From: Aequorivita sinensis
Lineage (GTDB): Bacteria; Bacteroidota; Bacteroidia; Flavobacteriales; Flavobacteriaceae
Direction of reading: 5' to 3'
NCBI RefSeq assembly: GCF_006346335.1
Contig: NZ_VDMC01000007.1
Coordinates: 62,001 to 126,000, forward strand
DNA: 64,000 nucleotides
A program made the translations under genes and the position numbers. Below the pieces are notes generated by a model that saw only the letters and a list, made by a program, of their open reading frames with translations, had not been told where the DNA came from and did no database searches. Numbering within the stretch: the first letter of the stretch is position 1; each line of letters begins with the position of its first letter. Shown piece by piece: positions 52,680-61,272 of the stretch.

Positions 52680-53351
52680 TTAGTGGTTTTGCTTTTCCTT
52701 AAGCAATTCAGGGTGTTTTTTCTTGAATTTGTTTAACCTTGGAATAGAAACATTCTGAATGTATGGATTGCCTGGATTATTGCGCTCGTAGTTTTGATGA
52801 TATTGTTCGGCTTTCCAGAATTTTTGAAAAGGCAATACTTGAGCTGCAACTTTTTCTCCTTCTAATTCTTTATTGAGTTGAGATATCTTATCATCAATGA
52901 TTTTCTTTTCATCCTCGTTTTGATAAAATATTATAGAACGATAAGATGTTCCACGGTCTGGCCCTTGGCCGTTTATTTGTGTGATATTCTGGGAACCAAA
53001 ATAAACATCAACAAGTTGGCTATAGCTTATCAATTCAGGGTCGTAAATTACTTCAACTGCCTCTGCGTGGTCTTTATGGTTTTGATAGGTAGGATTATCA
53101 ACAGTTCCGCCGCTATATCCTGAAATGGCGTCTTTAACACCTATAACACTTTCGTAAATTGCTTCTACACACCAAAAGCAACCACTGGCGAAATAGGCTT
53201 TTTTAAGGCCGTTAATGGATTCAGTTTGAACGGGGGATTGTTCTTTTTGAGCTATAGTTTCAATTTCTTTGTTATTTTTATTTGAAGGTTTACAGGCTCC
53301 TTGTAAAGAGAAAAAAAAGATGCTTATAATTAAAATCGATAATCTTTTCAT
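52680..53351 (-). CDS. msrA: Peptide-methionine (S)-S-oxide reductase, lipoprotein form
   Basis: A 223-residue MsrA that repairs methionine-S-sulfoxide. Catalytic site GCFWCVEAIYESVIGV with the essential Cys in GCFW; GGTVDNPTYQ, HAEAVEVIYDP and the YRSIIFYQNEDEKK segment are family-typical. The start is the ATG at 53351, giving a lipobox (SLQGAC|KPSN), so the enzyme is an envelope-anchored MsrA; the frame continues ~24 residues upstream without signal character. No fused MsrB. Terminator of the upstream gene lies between it and the DUF164 gene. Confidence 0.94.
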   Translation of the reverse strand: MKRLSILIISIFFFSLQGACKPSNKNNKEIETIAQKEQSPVQTESINGLKKAYFASGCFWCVEAIYESVIGVKDAISGYSGGTVDNPTYQNHKDHAEAVEVIYDPELISYSQLVDVYFGSQNITQINGQGPDRGTSYRSIIFYQNEDEKKIIDDKISQLNKELEGEKVAAQVLPFQKFWKAEQYHQNYERNNPGNPYIQNVSIPRLNKFKKKHPELLKEKQNH

Positions 53352-53407
53352 AGTAAATATTTTCAGAAGTGAATTTGATATATCATCAAAAATCAAGATT
53401 GAAGGTA

Positions 53408-53439
53408 CAAAAAAAGCCCTCACTTTATGTGAAGGCTTT
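53408..53439 (-). terminator. Terminator of the DUF164 gene
   Basis: Stem 53413-53423 with 53429-53439 (AAAGCCCTCAC / GTGAAGGCTTT, one mismatch) with a 5-nt loop. The A-run from 53409 becomes a U-tract on the minus strand. Confidence 0.78.
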
Positions 53440-53459
53440 GTTATATTTAATGAATTCGC

Positions 53460-54242
53460 TTATTTCAGTTTGGCAAACATTGCCTCCATTTTTTCGCGCT
53501 CTTCGTTAGCTAAATCTGGATCAACTAAAATACGACCACTGTGTTCGTCTGTAATGATTTTTTTACGTCCTGCAATTTCTACTTGAACTTGTGGCGGGAT
53601 AGTAAAGAAAGATCCTCCAGAAGCACCTCTTTCAACTGCAACAATTGCTAGTCCGTTTCTTACATTACTTCTAATTCTCTTGTAAGCTTTAAAAAGTCTA
53701 GGCTCAATTTTAGCCTCATACTTTTCAGATTCCTTAATAAGAGTTTGCTCCTCTTTTTCAGTTTCTTTCAAGATTTCATCAAGTTCTGCTTGTTTGTGCT
53801 TTAAGTGCTCAGAACGCTCGTTATAGCGATTTTGAGTTTCTTCGATAACTTGATTTTTTTGCTCTATTTGAGCACGGAATTCCTTAATGTTCTTTTCAGA
53901 AAGTTCAATTTCCAATTCTTGGTATTCAATCTCTTTGCTCAACGAGTTGTACTCTCTGTTGTTGCGAACATTATCTTGTTGAGTCGAATATTTTTTGATA
54001 AGAGTTTTAGACTCTTCAATATTATTCTTCTTTTCTTTAATTTGGTCTTCAATCACTTCAAGATCGGCCTTTAGCTTTTCTAAACGAGTGTTCATTCCAG
54101 CTACTTCGTCTTCAAGATCTTCCACTTCTAAAGGAAGCTCTCCACGAACATTCCTGATTTCATCAATTCTTGAATCAATAAGTTGTAGATCATAAAGTGT
54201 TCTCAACTTCTCTTCAACCGTAACTTCAGTTTTTGTTGCCAT
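53460..54242 (-). CDS. DUF164 coiled-coil protein lacking its zinc-ribbon cysteines
   Basis: A 260-residue protein: long charged coiled coil (about 10-185) and a short C-terminal domain. In the C4-type zinc-ribbon family this domain holds two CxxC pairs; here the places read GASGGSFFTIPPQ (Ser208, Ser211) and TDEHSGRILVD (Ser235), so no zinc ligand is left although the surrounding IPPQ and GRILVD are kept. Role unknown; the zinc-binding form is linked to translation or nucleic-acid contexts in other bacteria. 3 bp after nif3-like gene, so co-transcribed. Confidence 0.88.
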   Translation of the reverse strand: MATKTEVTVEEKLRTLYDLQLIDSRIDEIRNVRGELPLEVEDLEDEVAGMNTRLEKLKADLEVIEDQIKEKKNNIEESKTLIKKYSTQQDNVRNNREYNSLSKEIEYQELEIELSEKNIKEFRAQIEQKNQVIEETQNRYNERSEHLKHKQAELDEILKETEKEEQTLIKESEKYEAKIEPRLFKAYKRIRSNVRNGLAIVAVERGASGGSFFTIPPQVQVEIAGRKKIITDEHSGRILVDPDLANEEREKMEAMFAKLK

Positions 54243-54245
54243 AAA

Positions 54246-55361
54246 TTATAAATAACTAATTGGATTGGTATTTATTTGCGATATAAGAATCCTGCCTGCC
54301 GACAAGGAGGGTGCAAAATTAGTGATTTTTTTCTTAAGGAAAGAATGTAAAAGGTCTTTTGTGTACTGTTCACTCTCATAATGACCAATATCCGCCAAAA
54401 CTATAGCGTTTTCAGCCCTAAAAAAGTCGTGATATTTAAAATCTGCCGATACAAATGCATCTGCTCCAACTTTTTTTGCAGCGTCAATAGCAAAACTTCC
54501 ACTTCCTCCAAGTACTGCAACCCTTTTAATTTGTTTGTTTAACAATTTTGAATGACGTACGCAGTCAGTTTTCATTGTAGTTTTCAGAAATTTTAGAAAC
54601 TCGGTTTCAGACTTTTCTGTTTCAAACTCTCCAATCATTCCCATCCCTATCTGTTGATTATGATTTTCTAGAGTGGTTATTTCGTAGGGAATTTCTTCGT
54701 AAGGATGCGCTTCAAAAAGGGCTTTTAAAACTTTACTTTGTAAATGCTTAGCAAAAGTGATTCCTATTTGAGTTTCTTCTTCAAAACGAAGTTCACCTTT
54801 TAAACCAAGTACAGGATTTGAATCTTCATTACCTTTAAAACTGCCAATTCCTTTTATATTAAAACTGCAATTGTCGTAATTTCCTATATTTCCACCACCA
54901 ACTTCAAATAAGGCATTTCGAACTTTTTCAGCACTTTCATTAGGAACAAAAGTGATGAGTTTTTTTATAGTTTCATTTTGTGGGATTAAGACTTTGCGAT
55001 TTCTTAACCCTAACTTTTCACAAATCATAGTGTTTACACCATTCCATGAATTGTCTAGCGCTGTGTGATTTGAAAATATAGCAATATCGTATTTAATTGC
55101 TTTTTGAACTACACGCTCAACATAGGTTTTTCCCGTAATCTTTTTCAACCCTGAAAAGACAATAGGGTGAAAGCTTACGATGAGGTTACAATTGTACTCG
55201 ATTGCTTCATCAACAACCGCTTCCAGTGTATCTAATGTTACTAGAATTCCTGAAACTTCTGCATTTTTATCGCCTACAAGTAAGCCGGTATTGTCAAAAT
55301 CTTCAGAATATGCTAGGGGAGATAGATCTTCTAGCAAACCAATAACTTCTTTTACCTTCAT
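54246..55361 (-). CDS. Nif3-like dinuclear metal centre protein
   Basis: A 371-residue Nif3/YqfO-family protein, a hexameric metal-binding protein of unsettled function (GTP cyclohydrolase I type 2 label is weakly founded). Metal residues in the N- and C-terminal halves: SFHPIVFSG, NHTALDN and LADIGHYESEQY. A middle insertion (about 130-230) is the YqfO-type domain containing HPYEEIPYEI. The start is ATG 55361 (MKVKEVIGLLEDLSPL); longer reading frame upstream lacks homology. First gene of the Nif3-DUF164 pair, a common pairing in bacteria. Confidence 0.93.
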   Translation of the reverse strand: MKVKEVIGLLEDLSPLAYSEDFDNTGLLVGDKNAEVSGILVTLDTLEAVVDEAIEYNCNLIVSFHPIVFSGLKKITGKTYVERVVQKAIKYDIAIFSNHTALDNSWNGVNTMICEKLGLRNRKVLIPQNETIKKLITFVPNESAEKVRNALFEVGGGNIGNYDNCSFNIKGIGSFKGNEDSNPVLGLKGELRFEEETQIGITFAKHLQSKVLKALFEAHPYEEIPYEITTLENHNQQIGMGMIGEFETEKSETEFLKFLKTTMKTDCVRHSKLLNKQIKRVAVLGGSGSFAIDAAKKVGADAFVSADFKYHDFFRAENAIVLADIGHYESEQYTKDLLHSFLKKKITNFAPSLSAGRILISQINTNPISYL

Positions 55362-55473
55362 TTTTATTATTTTCTGTAAAGATAACGGATTATTGAAAAT
55401 ACAAAAAGGCACTTAATTCTTAAATATTGAATTTTCAGATTTGCACTTACTCTGGAATTAGTATTTTCGTTGA

Positions 55474-56481
55474 ATGAAATCACTTCGGAAATTATTATTC
55501 CCATTTTCAATTTTGTACGGTGGCATTACTGTAGGTCGTAATTTCCTTTACAATAAAGGGTGGCTGAAAAGTAAAGCTTATAATCTTCCTGTTATTTGTG
55601 TTGGAAACCTTTCTACAGGAGGCACTGGAAAAACACCGATGATTGAATTGCTAGTGTCGTTTCTAAAAGAAAATCATAAACTTGCGGTTTTAAGTAGAGG
55701 ATATAAAAGAAAAACTTCAGGATATCGTGAGGTTTTATTGAATAGCAAAGTTGAAGAAGTTGGGGATGAACCCCTTCAGTTTAAAAAGAAATTTCCAGAA
55801 ATTACGGTAGCCGTTTGTGAAGACAGGCAAACGGGTATTGAAAAGTTACAACCTACATCAGAACTGGTTTTATTAGATGATGCGTTTCAACATAGAAAAG
55901 TAAAAGCGTCTTTTAATATTTTACTTACGCCGTACGACAGCTTGTATGCCGATGATTGTGTCTTACCCGCAGGAAACCTTCGAGAGCCAAGAATCGGTGC
56001 TAAAAGAGCGCACGTTATAGTAGTTACTAAATGTCCTAATAATATTTCCCCATCGAATATCGAAAACATTAAACGCAAATTAAATCCTACATCAAAACAA
56101 GAGGTTTATTTTTCAAAAATTGGATATGGTTCAGAAATAAAAGCTGCAAATCAATCCAAGCCCATAGAGTATTTAAACGATAAAAAGTTTTTATTGGTGA
56201 CAGGTATTGCCAATCCTAAGCCATTAATTTCTTATTTAAAAAAGCGAGGCTTAACGTTTGAGGAAAAATCATTCCCAGATCATCATAATTTTACAACTTC
56301 AGAAATTGAGAGTCTTAAAACTCACAAACTAATCTTAACCACTGAAAAAGACTTTATGCGATTAGCGTCTTTAAAAGATGTTACAGAGATTTATTATTTA
56401 CCAATTCAAACGGTAATTATGAATGGGGAAGAAGCAAATTTCAAAAGCAGAATCAATAAGAGTTTGCGTGAATTTCACTAG
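55474..56481 (+). CDS. lpxK: Tetraacyldisaccharide 4'-kinase
   Basis: A 335-residue inner-membrane kinase that adds the 4'-phosphate to the lipid A disaccharide. P-loop GNLSTGGTGKTP at 45-56; LSRGYKRKTSGY, VGDEPLQFKKKFP, VLLDDAFQHRKVK and the C-terminal FPDHHNFTTSEI are diagnostic. An N-terminal hydrophobic stretch (KLLFPFSILYGGIT) anchors it. Single gene divergent from the nif3-like gene; other lpx genes are not in the window. Confidence 0.95.
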   Translation: MKSLRKLLFPFSILYGGITVGRNFLYNKGWLKSKAYNLPVICVGNLSTGGTGKTPMIELLVSFLKENHKLAVLSRGYKRKTSGYREVLLNSKVEEVGDEPLQFKKKFPEITVAVCEDRQTGIEKLQPTSELVLLDDAFQHRKVKASFNILLTPYDSLYADDCVLPAGNLREPRIGAKRAHVIVVTKCPNNISPSNIENIKRKLNPTSKQEVYFSKIGYGSEIKAANQSKPIEYLNDKKFLLVTGIANPKPLISYLKKRGLTFEEKSFPDHHNFTTSEIESLKTHKLILTTEKDFMRLASLKDVTEIYYLPIQTVIMNGEEANFKSRINKSLREFH

Positions 56482-56515
56482 AACTTATTAATCTTTGAGT
56501 CGAATAAATGTATAT

Positions 56516-57514
56516 CTATTTAGCTGAAATTTTTTCTATCAAATTGATGATTCTTGAAGAATAGCCGATTTCATTATCGTACCACCCAATAATTTTCACC
56601 ATTTTCCCAATAACCGAAGTCATTTCAGCGTCAAAAATACACGAGTGGGTATTGCCAACAATATCGATTGAAACAATAGGGTCCTCGGTGTATTGAAGAA
56701 TTCCCTTCATGGAGTTCTCTGAAGCAACTTTAAAAGCGTTATTTATTTCCTCAATTGTAACTTCTTCTTTTACGTTAAGGGTAATATCGGTTAAAGATCC
56801 ATTTGGAACTGGAACTCTAATTCCACAACCCCCAATTACATCGGCGAGATTTGGAAAAATTTTCGTCAAGGCTTTAGCGGCACCAGTAGTTGTTGGCACA
56901 ATAGATTGCCCAGCAGCTCTTGCACGGCGTAAATCGCGATGGGGCTGATCGTGTAGGCTTTGATCTGTAGTATAAGAGTGAACGGTAGTAATATATGCCT
57001 GCTCAATTCCACAAAGTTCATTAATGACCTTTAGCATTGGAGCTGCATTATTTGTAGTGCAAGAAGCATTTGAAATAATGATATCGTCATCATTTAATAT
57101 AGAATCGTTTACGCCAAGGACAATAGTTTTAATATCATCTTCAAGAGGAGGAACAGAAAGAATCACTTTTTTTGCTCCATTCTTCAAATGATACTCTAGT
57201 TGATTTCTTTTTTTGAATTTCCCTGTACACTCAATAACAACATCAATAGCACCCCAGGAGATAGCTTCGATGTTTTTTTCTGAAGTGAACCTTACTTTTT
57301 TGCCTGCTACAGTAATTTCATCGTTAGAAAATGAAATAGATTCTTTTAATACACCGTGAATGCTGTCGTACTTTAAAAGATGACTTAGTGTTTTAGAATC
57401 TGCTAAGTCGTTTACGGCAACAACATCAATAGTTGGATGATTAATTAATAATCTAAATAGGTTTCGGCCAATGCGCCCAAAACCATTTATGCCGATAGTT
57501 GTTTTTGTTTTCAT
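56516..57514 (-). CDS. gap: Type I glyceraldehyde-3-phosphate dehydrogenase
   Basis: A 332-residue NAD-dependent glycolytic enzyme. NAD motif INGFGRIGR (9-17); nucleophile Cys152 in SNASCTTNNAAP; TVHSYTTDQSLHDQPHRDLRRARAA and WYDNEIGYSSR close to the C-terminus. Asp36 follows VAVN, giving NAD preference. It uses the AS-CTTNNAAP form typical of a second Bacteroidota Gap paralogue class. Single gene converging on lpxK, with a -7 box immediately upstream. Confidence 0.96.
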   Translation of the reverse strand: MKTKTTIGINGFGRIGRNLFRLLINHPTIDVVAVNDLADSKTLSHLLKYDSIHGVLKESISFSNDEITVAGKKVRFTSEKNIEAISWGAIDVVIECTGKFKKRNQLEYHLKNGAKKVILSVPPLEDDIKTIVLGVNDSILNDDDIIISNASCTTNNAAPMLKVINELCGIEQAYITTVHSYTTDQSLHDQPHRDLRRARAAGQSIVPTTTGAAKALTKIFPNLADVIGGCGIRVPVPNGSLTDITLNVKEEVTIEEINNAFKVASENSMKGILQYTEDPIVSIDIVGNTHSCIFDAEMTSVIGKMVKIIGWYDNEIGYSSRIINLIEKISAK

Positions 57515-57522
57515 ATAACTAA

Positions 57523-57530
57523 CAAAAGTA
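57523..57530 (-). promoter_or_regulatory. Candidate -7 box of gap
   Basis: Reads TACTTTTG on the minus strand and ends 8 bp before the gap ATG at 57514, giving a leader of only a few nucleotides. Confidence 0.45.
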
Positions 57531-57595
57531 CGAAAATGAAATACTAATTAGAAGTTAAGAATAAAGAAGAAAACTTAAAATACTATGAAATTCGC

Positions 57596-58162
57596 CTATT
57601 GTTTTTGGGTAATGATTTCTGCTAAGAGTTTCCTAGCCCTAAGCAATCTCACCTTTACATTATTAAGAGGTTCTTCAAGGGTTTCAGAAATTTCATTATA
57701 ACTCATTTCCTGAAAATACCTAAGGTTAATCACGTCTTGATAATGAGGTTTTAGCAGTTTAATATAACGCAACAATTCCGCAAGATTTTGTTCGCGAATT
57801 AAATTATCTTCCGGAGTAGGCGAGTGGTCTACAATTTTATGGGCGTGATCGTTAAATGTATCGGTAGTTTGTGAATTTATAGAAGCATTCTTTTTCCTTG
57901 ATTTGTCTATTTGAATGTTTTTTGAAATAGTAATCAGCCAAGTTGAAAAAGTGTAATTCTCATCAAAGGTATCAATTTTATCAAATGCCTTAGCAAAAGT
58001 TTCGATGGTGATGTCTTCAGCTTCATGTTCGTTACGTACTCTTTTAAGTTGAAATCCGTAAACGTCATTCCAGTAAAAATCTAGCAAGAATTTAAAAGCT
58101 CCTTGCTTTCCTTTTTTCGCACTTTGTATTTGTTGTATTATTTCTTCTGAAGTTATTTCCAT
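57596..58162 (-). CDS. ECF-type RNA polymerase sigma factor
   Basis: A 188-residue sigma-70 family factor. Region 2 is about 25-95 (FKFLLDFYWNDVYGFQLKRV, EDITIETFAKAFDKIDTF, FSTWLITISKNIQIDKSRKK); region 4 is about 120-180 (PHYQDVINLRYFQEMSYNEISETLEEPLNNVKVRLLRARKLL) with the helix-turn-helix. No anti-sigma gene adjoins it; its ATG lies 10 bp inside the end of the glycosyltransferase gene on the same strand. Target promoters unknown. Confidence 0.9.
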   Translation of the reverse strand: MEITSEEIIQQIQSAKKGKQGAFKFLLDFYWNDVYGFQLKRVRNEHEAEDITIETFAKAFDKIDTFDENYTFSTWLITISKNIQIDKSRKKNASINSQTTDTFNDHAHKIVDHSPTPEDNLIREQNLAELLRYIKLLKPHYQDVINLRYFQEMSYNEISETLEEPLNNVKVRLLRARKLLAEIITQKQ

Positions 58163-59247
58163 CTCGGGTTTTTTTCTCCTCTGTTGGAAATAAAGATACT
58201 TAATTGACTGAAGATTAAAAACAATTCAAAAAACAGTATGAACGGTATTAAATCCTGTTCCTTAAGTTTCTTAGCTGCATAGCCGATAATAAGATGTTGA
58301 AATGCAAGTCTGATAAATATAATTACTAATCCAAGAATCCAAAACTCGGAAAATAATGTTGCAGCACCTAATAGCCAGAAAAGAAGATTAAAAAGGTAAT
58401 AAGCTCCTAGCAAAAATCGATGTTTAGTCTTGTAAAGCTTGGCTGTGGAGTAGTGTCTCTTTTTTTGTTTTATCCAACTGCTTAATTTTTTCTTCGGAAT
58501 AGAATATGTAAACGCTTCTGGTTCTACACATATTTCTACGTTGTCTTTTGTAGCTGCTTCATTAACAAAAAGGTCGTCATCTCCTGAAGGAACTTTTATA
58601 TGACTCATAAACCCATTGTTTTCGTAGTAAAGCGTGCTAGTGTAGGCTAGATTACGACCTACCCCCATATATGGTGTTCCGGCTTCAGCGTAAGAAAAAT
58701 ACTGAACAGCGGTCATTAATGTTTCAAACCGGATTAATTTATTTAATAAACCTGGTTGTTTTTCATAGGCTCCGTAACCTAAAAGCAGCTGCTTTTGGTC
58801 CGTAAACTTCGTCGCCATACTCTCCAGCCATTTATTTGAAGCAGGATAGCAATCGGCATCAGTAAAGATTAAACGAGTGTTTCCAGAGCGTTTTAAACCT
58901 AAGGTAAGTGCGTATTTTTTATTGCCCCAAAAAGCCTCGTTGTTTTTTACATTCACTATTTGAATACGAGGGTCACTTTCAGCAAACGATTCCATTACTT
59001 CTAAAGTATCATCTATAGAAGCATCATTAATAAGTATGATTTGATATTCAGGATAATCCTGTTGTTGCCATAACGGAATATGTTTTTTAAGGTTTTCAGC
59101 TTCGTTTTTGGCGCAAACTATAAGAGAAACAGGGTGTTTAACCGAAACAACCTTTTCAGTAGGTTTTAAAAATGAAAATTTTGAAAAAAGAAGATAATAA
59201 GCACAGTTAATCAACGCAACAGCGCCGAAAACGTAAAGTAGCACCAT
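58153..59247 (-). CDS. Membrane-anchored glycosyltransferase family 2 protein
   Basis: A 364-residue GT2 enzyme. An N-terminal membrane span (1-20), then the GT-A fold: SLIVCAKNEAENL, ILINDASIDDT, RLIFTDADCYPASNKWL (DxD-like), GDDDLFVNEA and the SSWIKQKKRHY catalytic segment, followed by two or three C-terminal spans (~280-345). It should move a sugar from a nucleotide donor to a lipid or polysaccharide acceptor at the cytoplasmic face; donor unknown. Overlaps the sigma factor gene by 10 bp. Confidence 0.9.
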   Translation of the reverse strand: MVLLYVFGAVALINCAYYLLFSKFSFLKPTEKVVSVKHPVSLIVCAKNEAENLKKHIPLWQQQDYPEYQIILINDASIDDTLEVMESFAESDPRIQIVNVKNNEAFWGNKKYALTLGLKRSGNTRLIFTDADCYPASNKWLESMATKFTDQKQLLLGYGAYEKQPGLLNKLIRFETLMTAVQYFSYAEAGTPYMGVGRNLAYTSTLYYENNGFMSHIKVPSGDDDLFVNEAATKDNVEICVEPEAFTYSIPKKKLSSWIKQKKRHYSTAKLYKTKHRFLLGAYYLFNLLFWLLGAATLFSEFWILGLVIIFIRLAFQHLIIGYAAKKLKEQDLIPFILFFELFLIFSQLSIFISNRGEKNPRWK

Positions 59248-59324
59248 AAATTTATCCGATTGAAACCCCTAAAGCTGCTGTAGCGATTAAGATTGTTGAA
59301 TAAAGAGTTTTATTTCTAAATTGA

Positions 59325-59546
59325 TTATTTATTAGAAGCTTCCAATTTGTGTGTGTCCTCAGAGCAGTTTGCAAATTGATCTGGAGTTTTACCACAAAAC
59401 CCACAAGACTCTCCTTCTTTATTCAAAAACGGATTCTGACTAGCACAGGTTCCAGCAAATTTTCCATCTTTTTTAGCCCAGATTTTTATTGCAATTCCTG
59501 CAACACCTAATAGTAATAATACTAATGTTATAAGTAATAGTTTCAT
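59325..59546 (-). CDS. Small cysteine-containing membrane protein
   Basis: A 73-residue protein with one N-terminal membrane helix (LLLITLVLLLLGVAGIAIKIW) followed by AKKDGKFAGTCASQNPFL, CGFCGK and FANCSED. Four Cys in the soluble part could bind metal or form disulfides. Similar short proteins recur in Flavobacteriaceae and are usually labelled membrane or secreted protein. Upstream is a TATTTTTG box (minus strand 59571-59564). Function unknown. Confidence 0.72.
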   Translation of the reverse strand: MKLLLITLVLLLLGVAGIAIKIWAKKDGKFAGTCASQNPFLNKEGESCGFCGKTPDQFANCSEDTHKLEASNK

Positions 59547-59563
59547 GACAATATATTTGACTG

Positions 59564-59571
59564 CAAAAATA
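59564..59571 (-). promoter_or_regulatory. Candidate -7 box of the small cysteine membrane protein gene
   Basis: TATTTTTG on the minus strand, matching TAnnTTTG, about 17 bp before the ATG at 59546. Confidence 0.4.
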
Positions 59572-59635
59572 CAACCTTTCTTATTGTTTCACTCAGATTT
59601 TAAGTATTTTTAGGTTTCATTTAAACAATTTCATA

Positions 59636-60262
59636 ATGCAAAAATTACTCCCATTAATATTTGTTTTTCTATTTATTTTTCTTGCAGCGTCTTGTAAAAA
59701 TGAAAACCAAGAAGTTAATAGTTTGGAATCTGTTAATACGACGAACGAAGAAATTCAAAAGTCTGAATTAAATAGAGCTCCTAAGAAAGCGTTGACTCCA
59801 GAGGATGTAGCGATATCAAAAAGTGTAATGTCGCAAATTATGAATGAAAGAGATTTAAAAAGATTTGCTAGTTTAATTGTTACCGCAGAAATGGCTACTC
59901 AACTTACTAAAGATGGTGGGGTTTATACAGTTTTTGGGCCTTCCAATACAGCTATAGATTCCTTAGCCATTAAAAACAATAAGTTTTACTCAAAACAAGA
60001 AAATCTCGATAAGTTAAAAGACCTTTTAAGGTCCCACATCGTAGAAGGAGAGTATTCTCGAGAATCTTTATCAGAAAGTATTAGTAAATCAGGCAAACTC
60101 AAATTAAAAACTTTGTCAGGAACAAGTTTAACATTAACTAAAGTGGATGACAAGATTATTATCTCCGATAATAAAGGGATGAAGGTTAATGTTTTAAAAG
60201 GCGGAGAAAAAGGCTCTAACGGGACAAGCTACGTTATTGAAGGAGTCCTTAAAGCCGATTAA
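59636..60262 (+). CDS. Fasciclin-domain lipoprotein
   Basis: A 208-residue lipoprotein (lipobox LAASC, Cys20), a low-complexity Asn/Glu/Ser linker to ~65, and one fasciclin (FAS1) domain (~70-207). FAS1 marks: DLKRFASLIVTAEMATQLTKDGGVYTVFGPSNTAIDSL, LLRSHIVEGEYSRESL, and TLSGTSLTLTKVDDKIIISDNKG, with YVIEGVLKAD at the end. Such domains mediate adhesion or surface association. Overlaps the converging murB stop by 4 bp. Confidence 0.9.
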   Translation: MQKLLPLIFVFLFIFLAASCKNENQEVNSLESVNTTNEEIQKSELNRAPKKALTPEDVAISKSVMSQIMNERDLKRFASLIVTAEMATQLTKDGGVYTVFGPSNTAIDSLAIKNNKFYSKQENLDKLKDLLRSHIVEGEYSRESLSESISKSGKLKLKTLSGTSLTLTKVDDKIIISDNKGMKVNVLKGGEKGSNGTSYVIEGVLKAD

Positions 60263-61272
60263 AATATATTTACTTCGGGTTCTATTGTAATACCAGATAA
60301 GTCTTTTACTTTTTTCTGAATGTCCATTGCAAGTTGCCAGATTTCTTTGCCTGTGGCTTCGCCATAATTAACCAATACCAACGCTTGCTTTTTGTGAACC
60401 CCAGCATCTCCAAAACGTTTTCCTTTGAAACCAGATTTTTCTATTAGCCAACCTGCAGGTATTTTAAATTCTGTAGGTGAAACTTCATAAAATGGTGCCT
60501 CAGGATATTTTTTTCGGAATTCTTCAAAAGTAACTTTGTCTACTATGGGGTTTTTGAAAAAAGAGCCACTATTACCTAATACTTTAGGGTCAGGAAGTTT
60601 TGATTGTCGAATGGCAATAACTGCATCAGAGACATCTTTAATACTAGGATTCAGAATATTTTTTTCAGCTAATACTTTCTGAATATCTCCGTATGAAATA
60701 CTCAATTTATGGTCTTTTTTTGTGAGCTTAAAAGTTACACTTGTAATAATGTATTTTCCTTTAGCCTCATTTTTGAAAATTGAATTTCGATAGCCGAATT
60801 TACATTCTTCATTTGAAAACTCTTTTTCATTTAAGTTTTCAATTTCAAGAACGGTACAGCTTTCGAAAGTATCTTTCAATTCTACTCCATAAGCGCCAAT
60901 ATTTTGAATAGGGGCTGTACCTACATTTCCTGGAATTAATGACAAGTTCTCTAACCCGCCAAAATCGTTAGCTATGCAGTATTGAACAAATTCATGCCAG
61001 TTTTCACCAGCCATTACTTTTATTATTACTTCACTTTGGGTTTCATTTAAAACCTCAATTCCTTTTAAGTTTAAATGAATAACAAACGAATTCAATTTGG
61101 CGGGAAGTAGCATATTGCTACCCCCACCAAGAATGAATATTTCGTCTGATTTTTTTTGGGATAGTACTTCTTTTAACTCTTCCACTGTTTCAACCGAAAC
61201 AAAGTAGCGAGCCGTACAATCGATACCAAAGGTGTTGTAATTTTTAAGCGATTTGTTCTCTTCAATTCGCAT
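60259..61272 (-). CDS. murB: UDP-N-acetylenolpyruvoylglucosamine reductase
   Basis: A 337-residue FAD enzyme of peptidoglycan precursor synthesis. FAD loop LGGGSNMLL; SLIPGNVGTAPIQNIGAYGVEL; KFGYRNSIFKN; catalytic Ser in VLGNSGSFFKNPIV (type I MurB with the Tyr loop region) and catalytic Glu in TIEPEVNIF at the C-terminus. Length matches type I. It overlaps the aminotransferase gene by one base, so the two are co-transcribed. Confidence 0.96.
   Translation of the reverse strand: MRIEENKSLKNYNTFGIDCTARYFVSVETVEELKEVLSQKKSDEIFILGGGSNMLLPAKLNSFVIHLNLKGIEVLNETQSEVIIKVMAGENWHEFVQYCIANDFGGLENLSLIPGNVGTAPIQNIGAYGVELKDTFESCTVLEIENLNEKEFSNEECKFGYRNSIFKNEAKGKYIITSVTFKLTKKDHKLSISYGDIQKVLAEKNILNPSIKDVSDAVIAIRQSKLPDPKVLGNSGSFFKNPIVDKVTFEEFRKKYPEAPFYEVSPTEFKIPAGWLIEKSGFKGKRFGDAGVHKKQALVLVNYGEATGKEIWQLAMDIQKKVKDLSGITIEPEVNIF

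Noticed and set aside
54291-54310. GC-rich stretch resembling a CCTGCC-type palindromic repeat
   Set aside because: It lies inside the Nif3 coding region and lacks a matching second arm.
56482-56515. Terminator between converging lpxK and gap
   Set aside because: No convincing stem in the 34-bp spacer.
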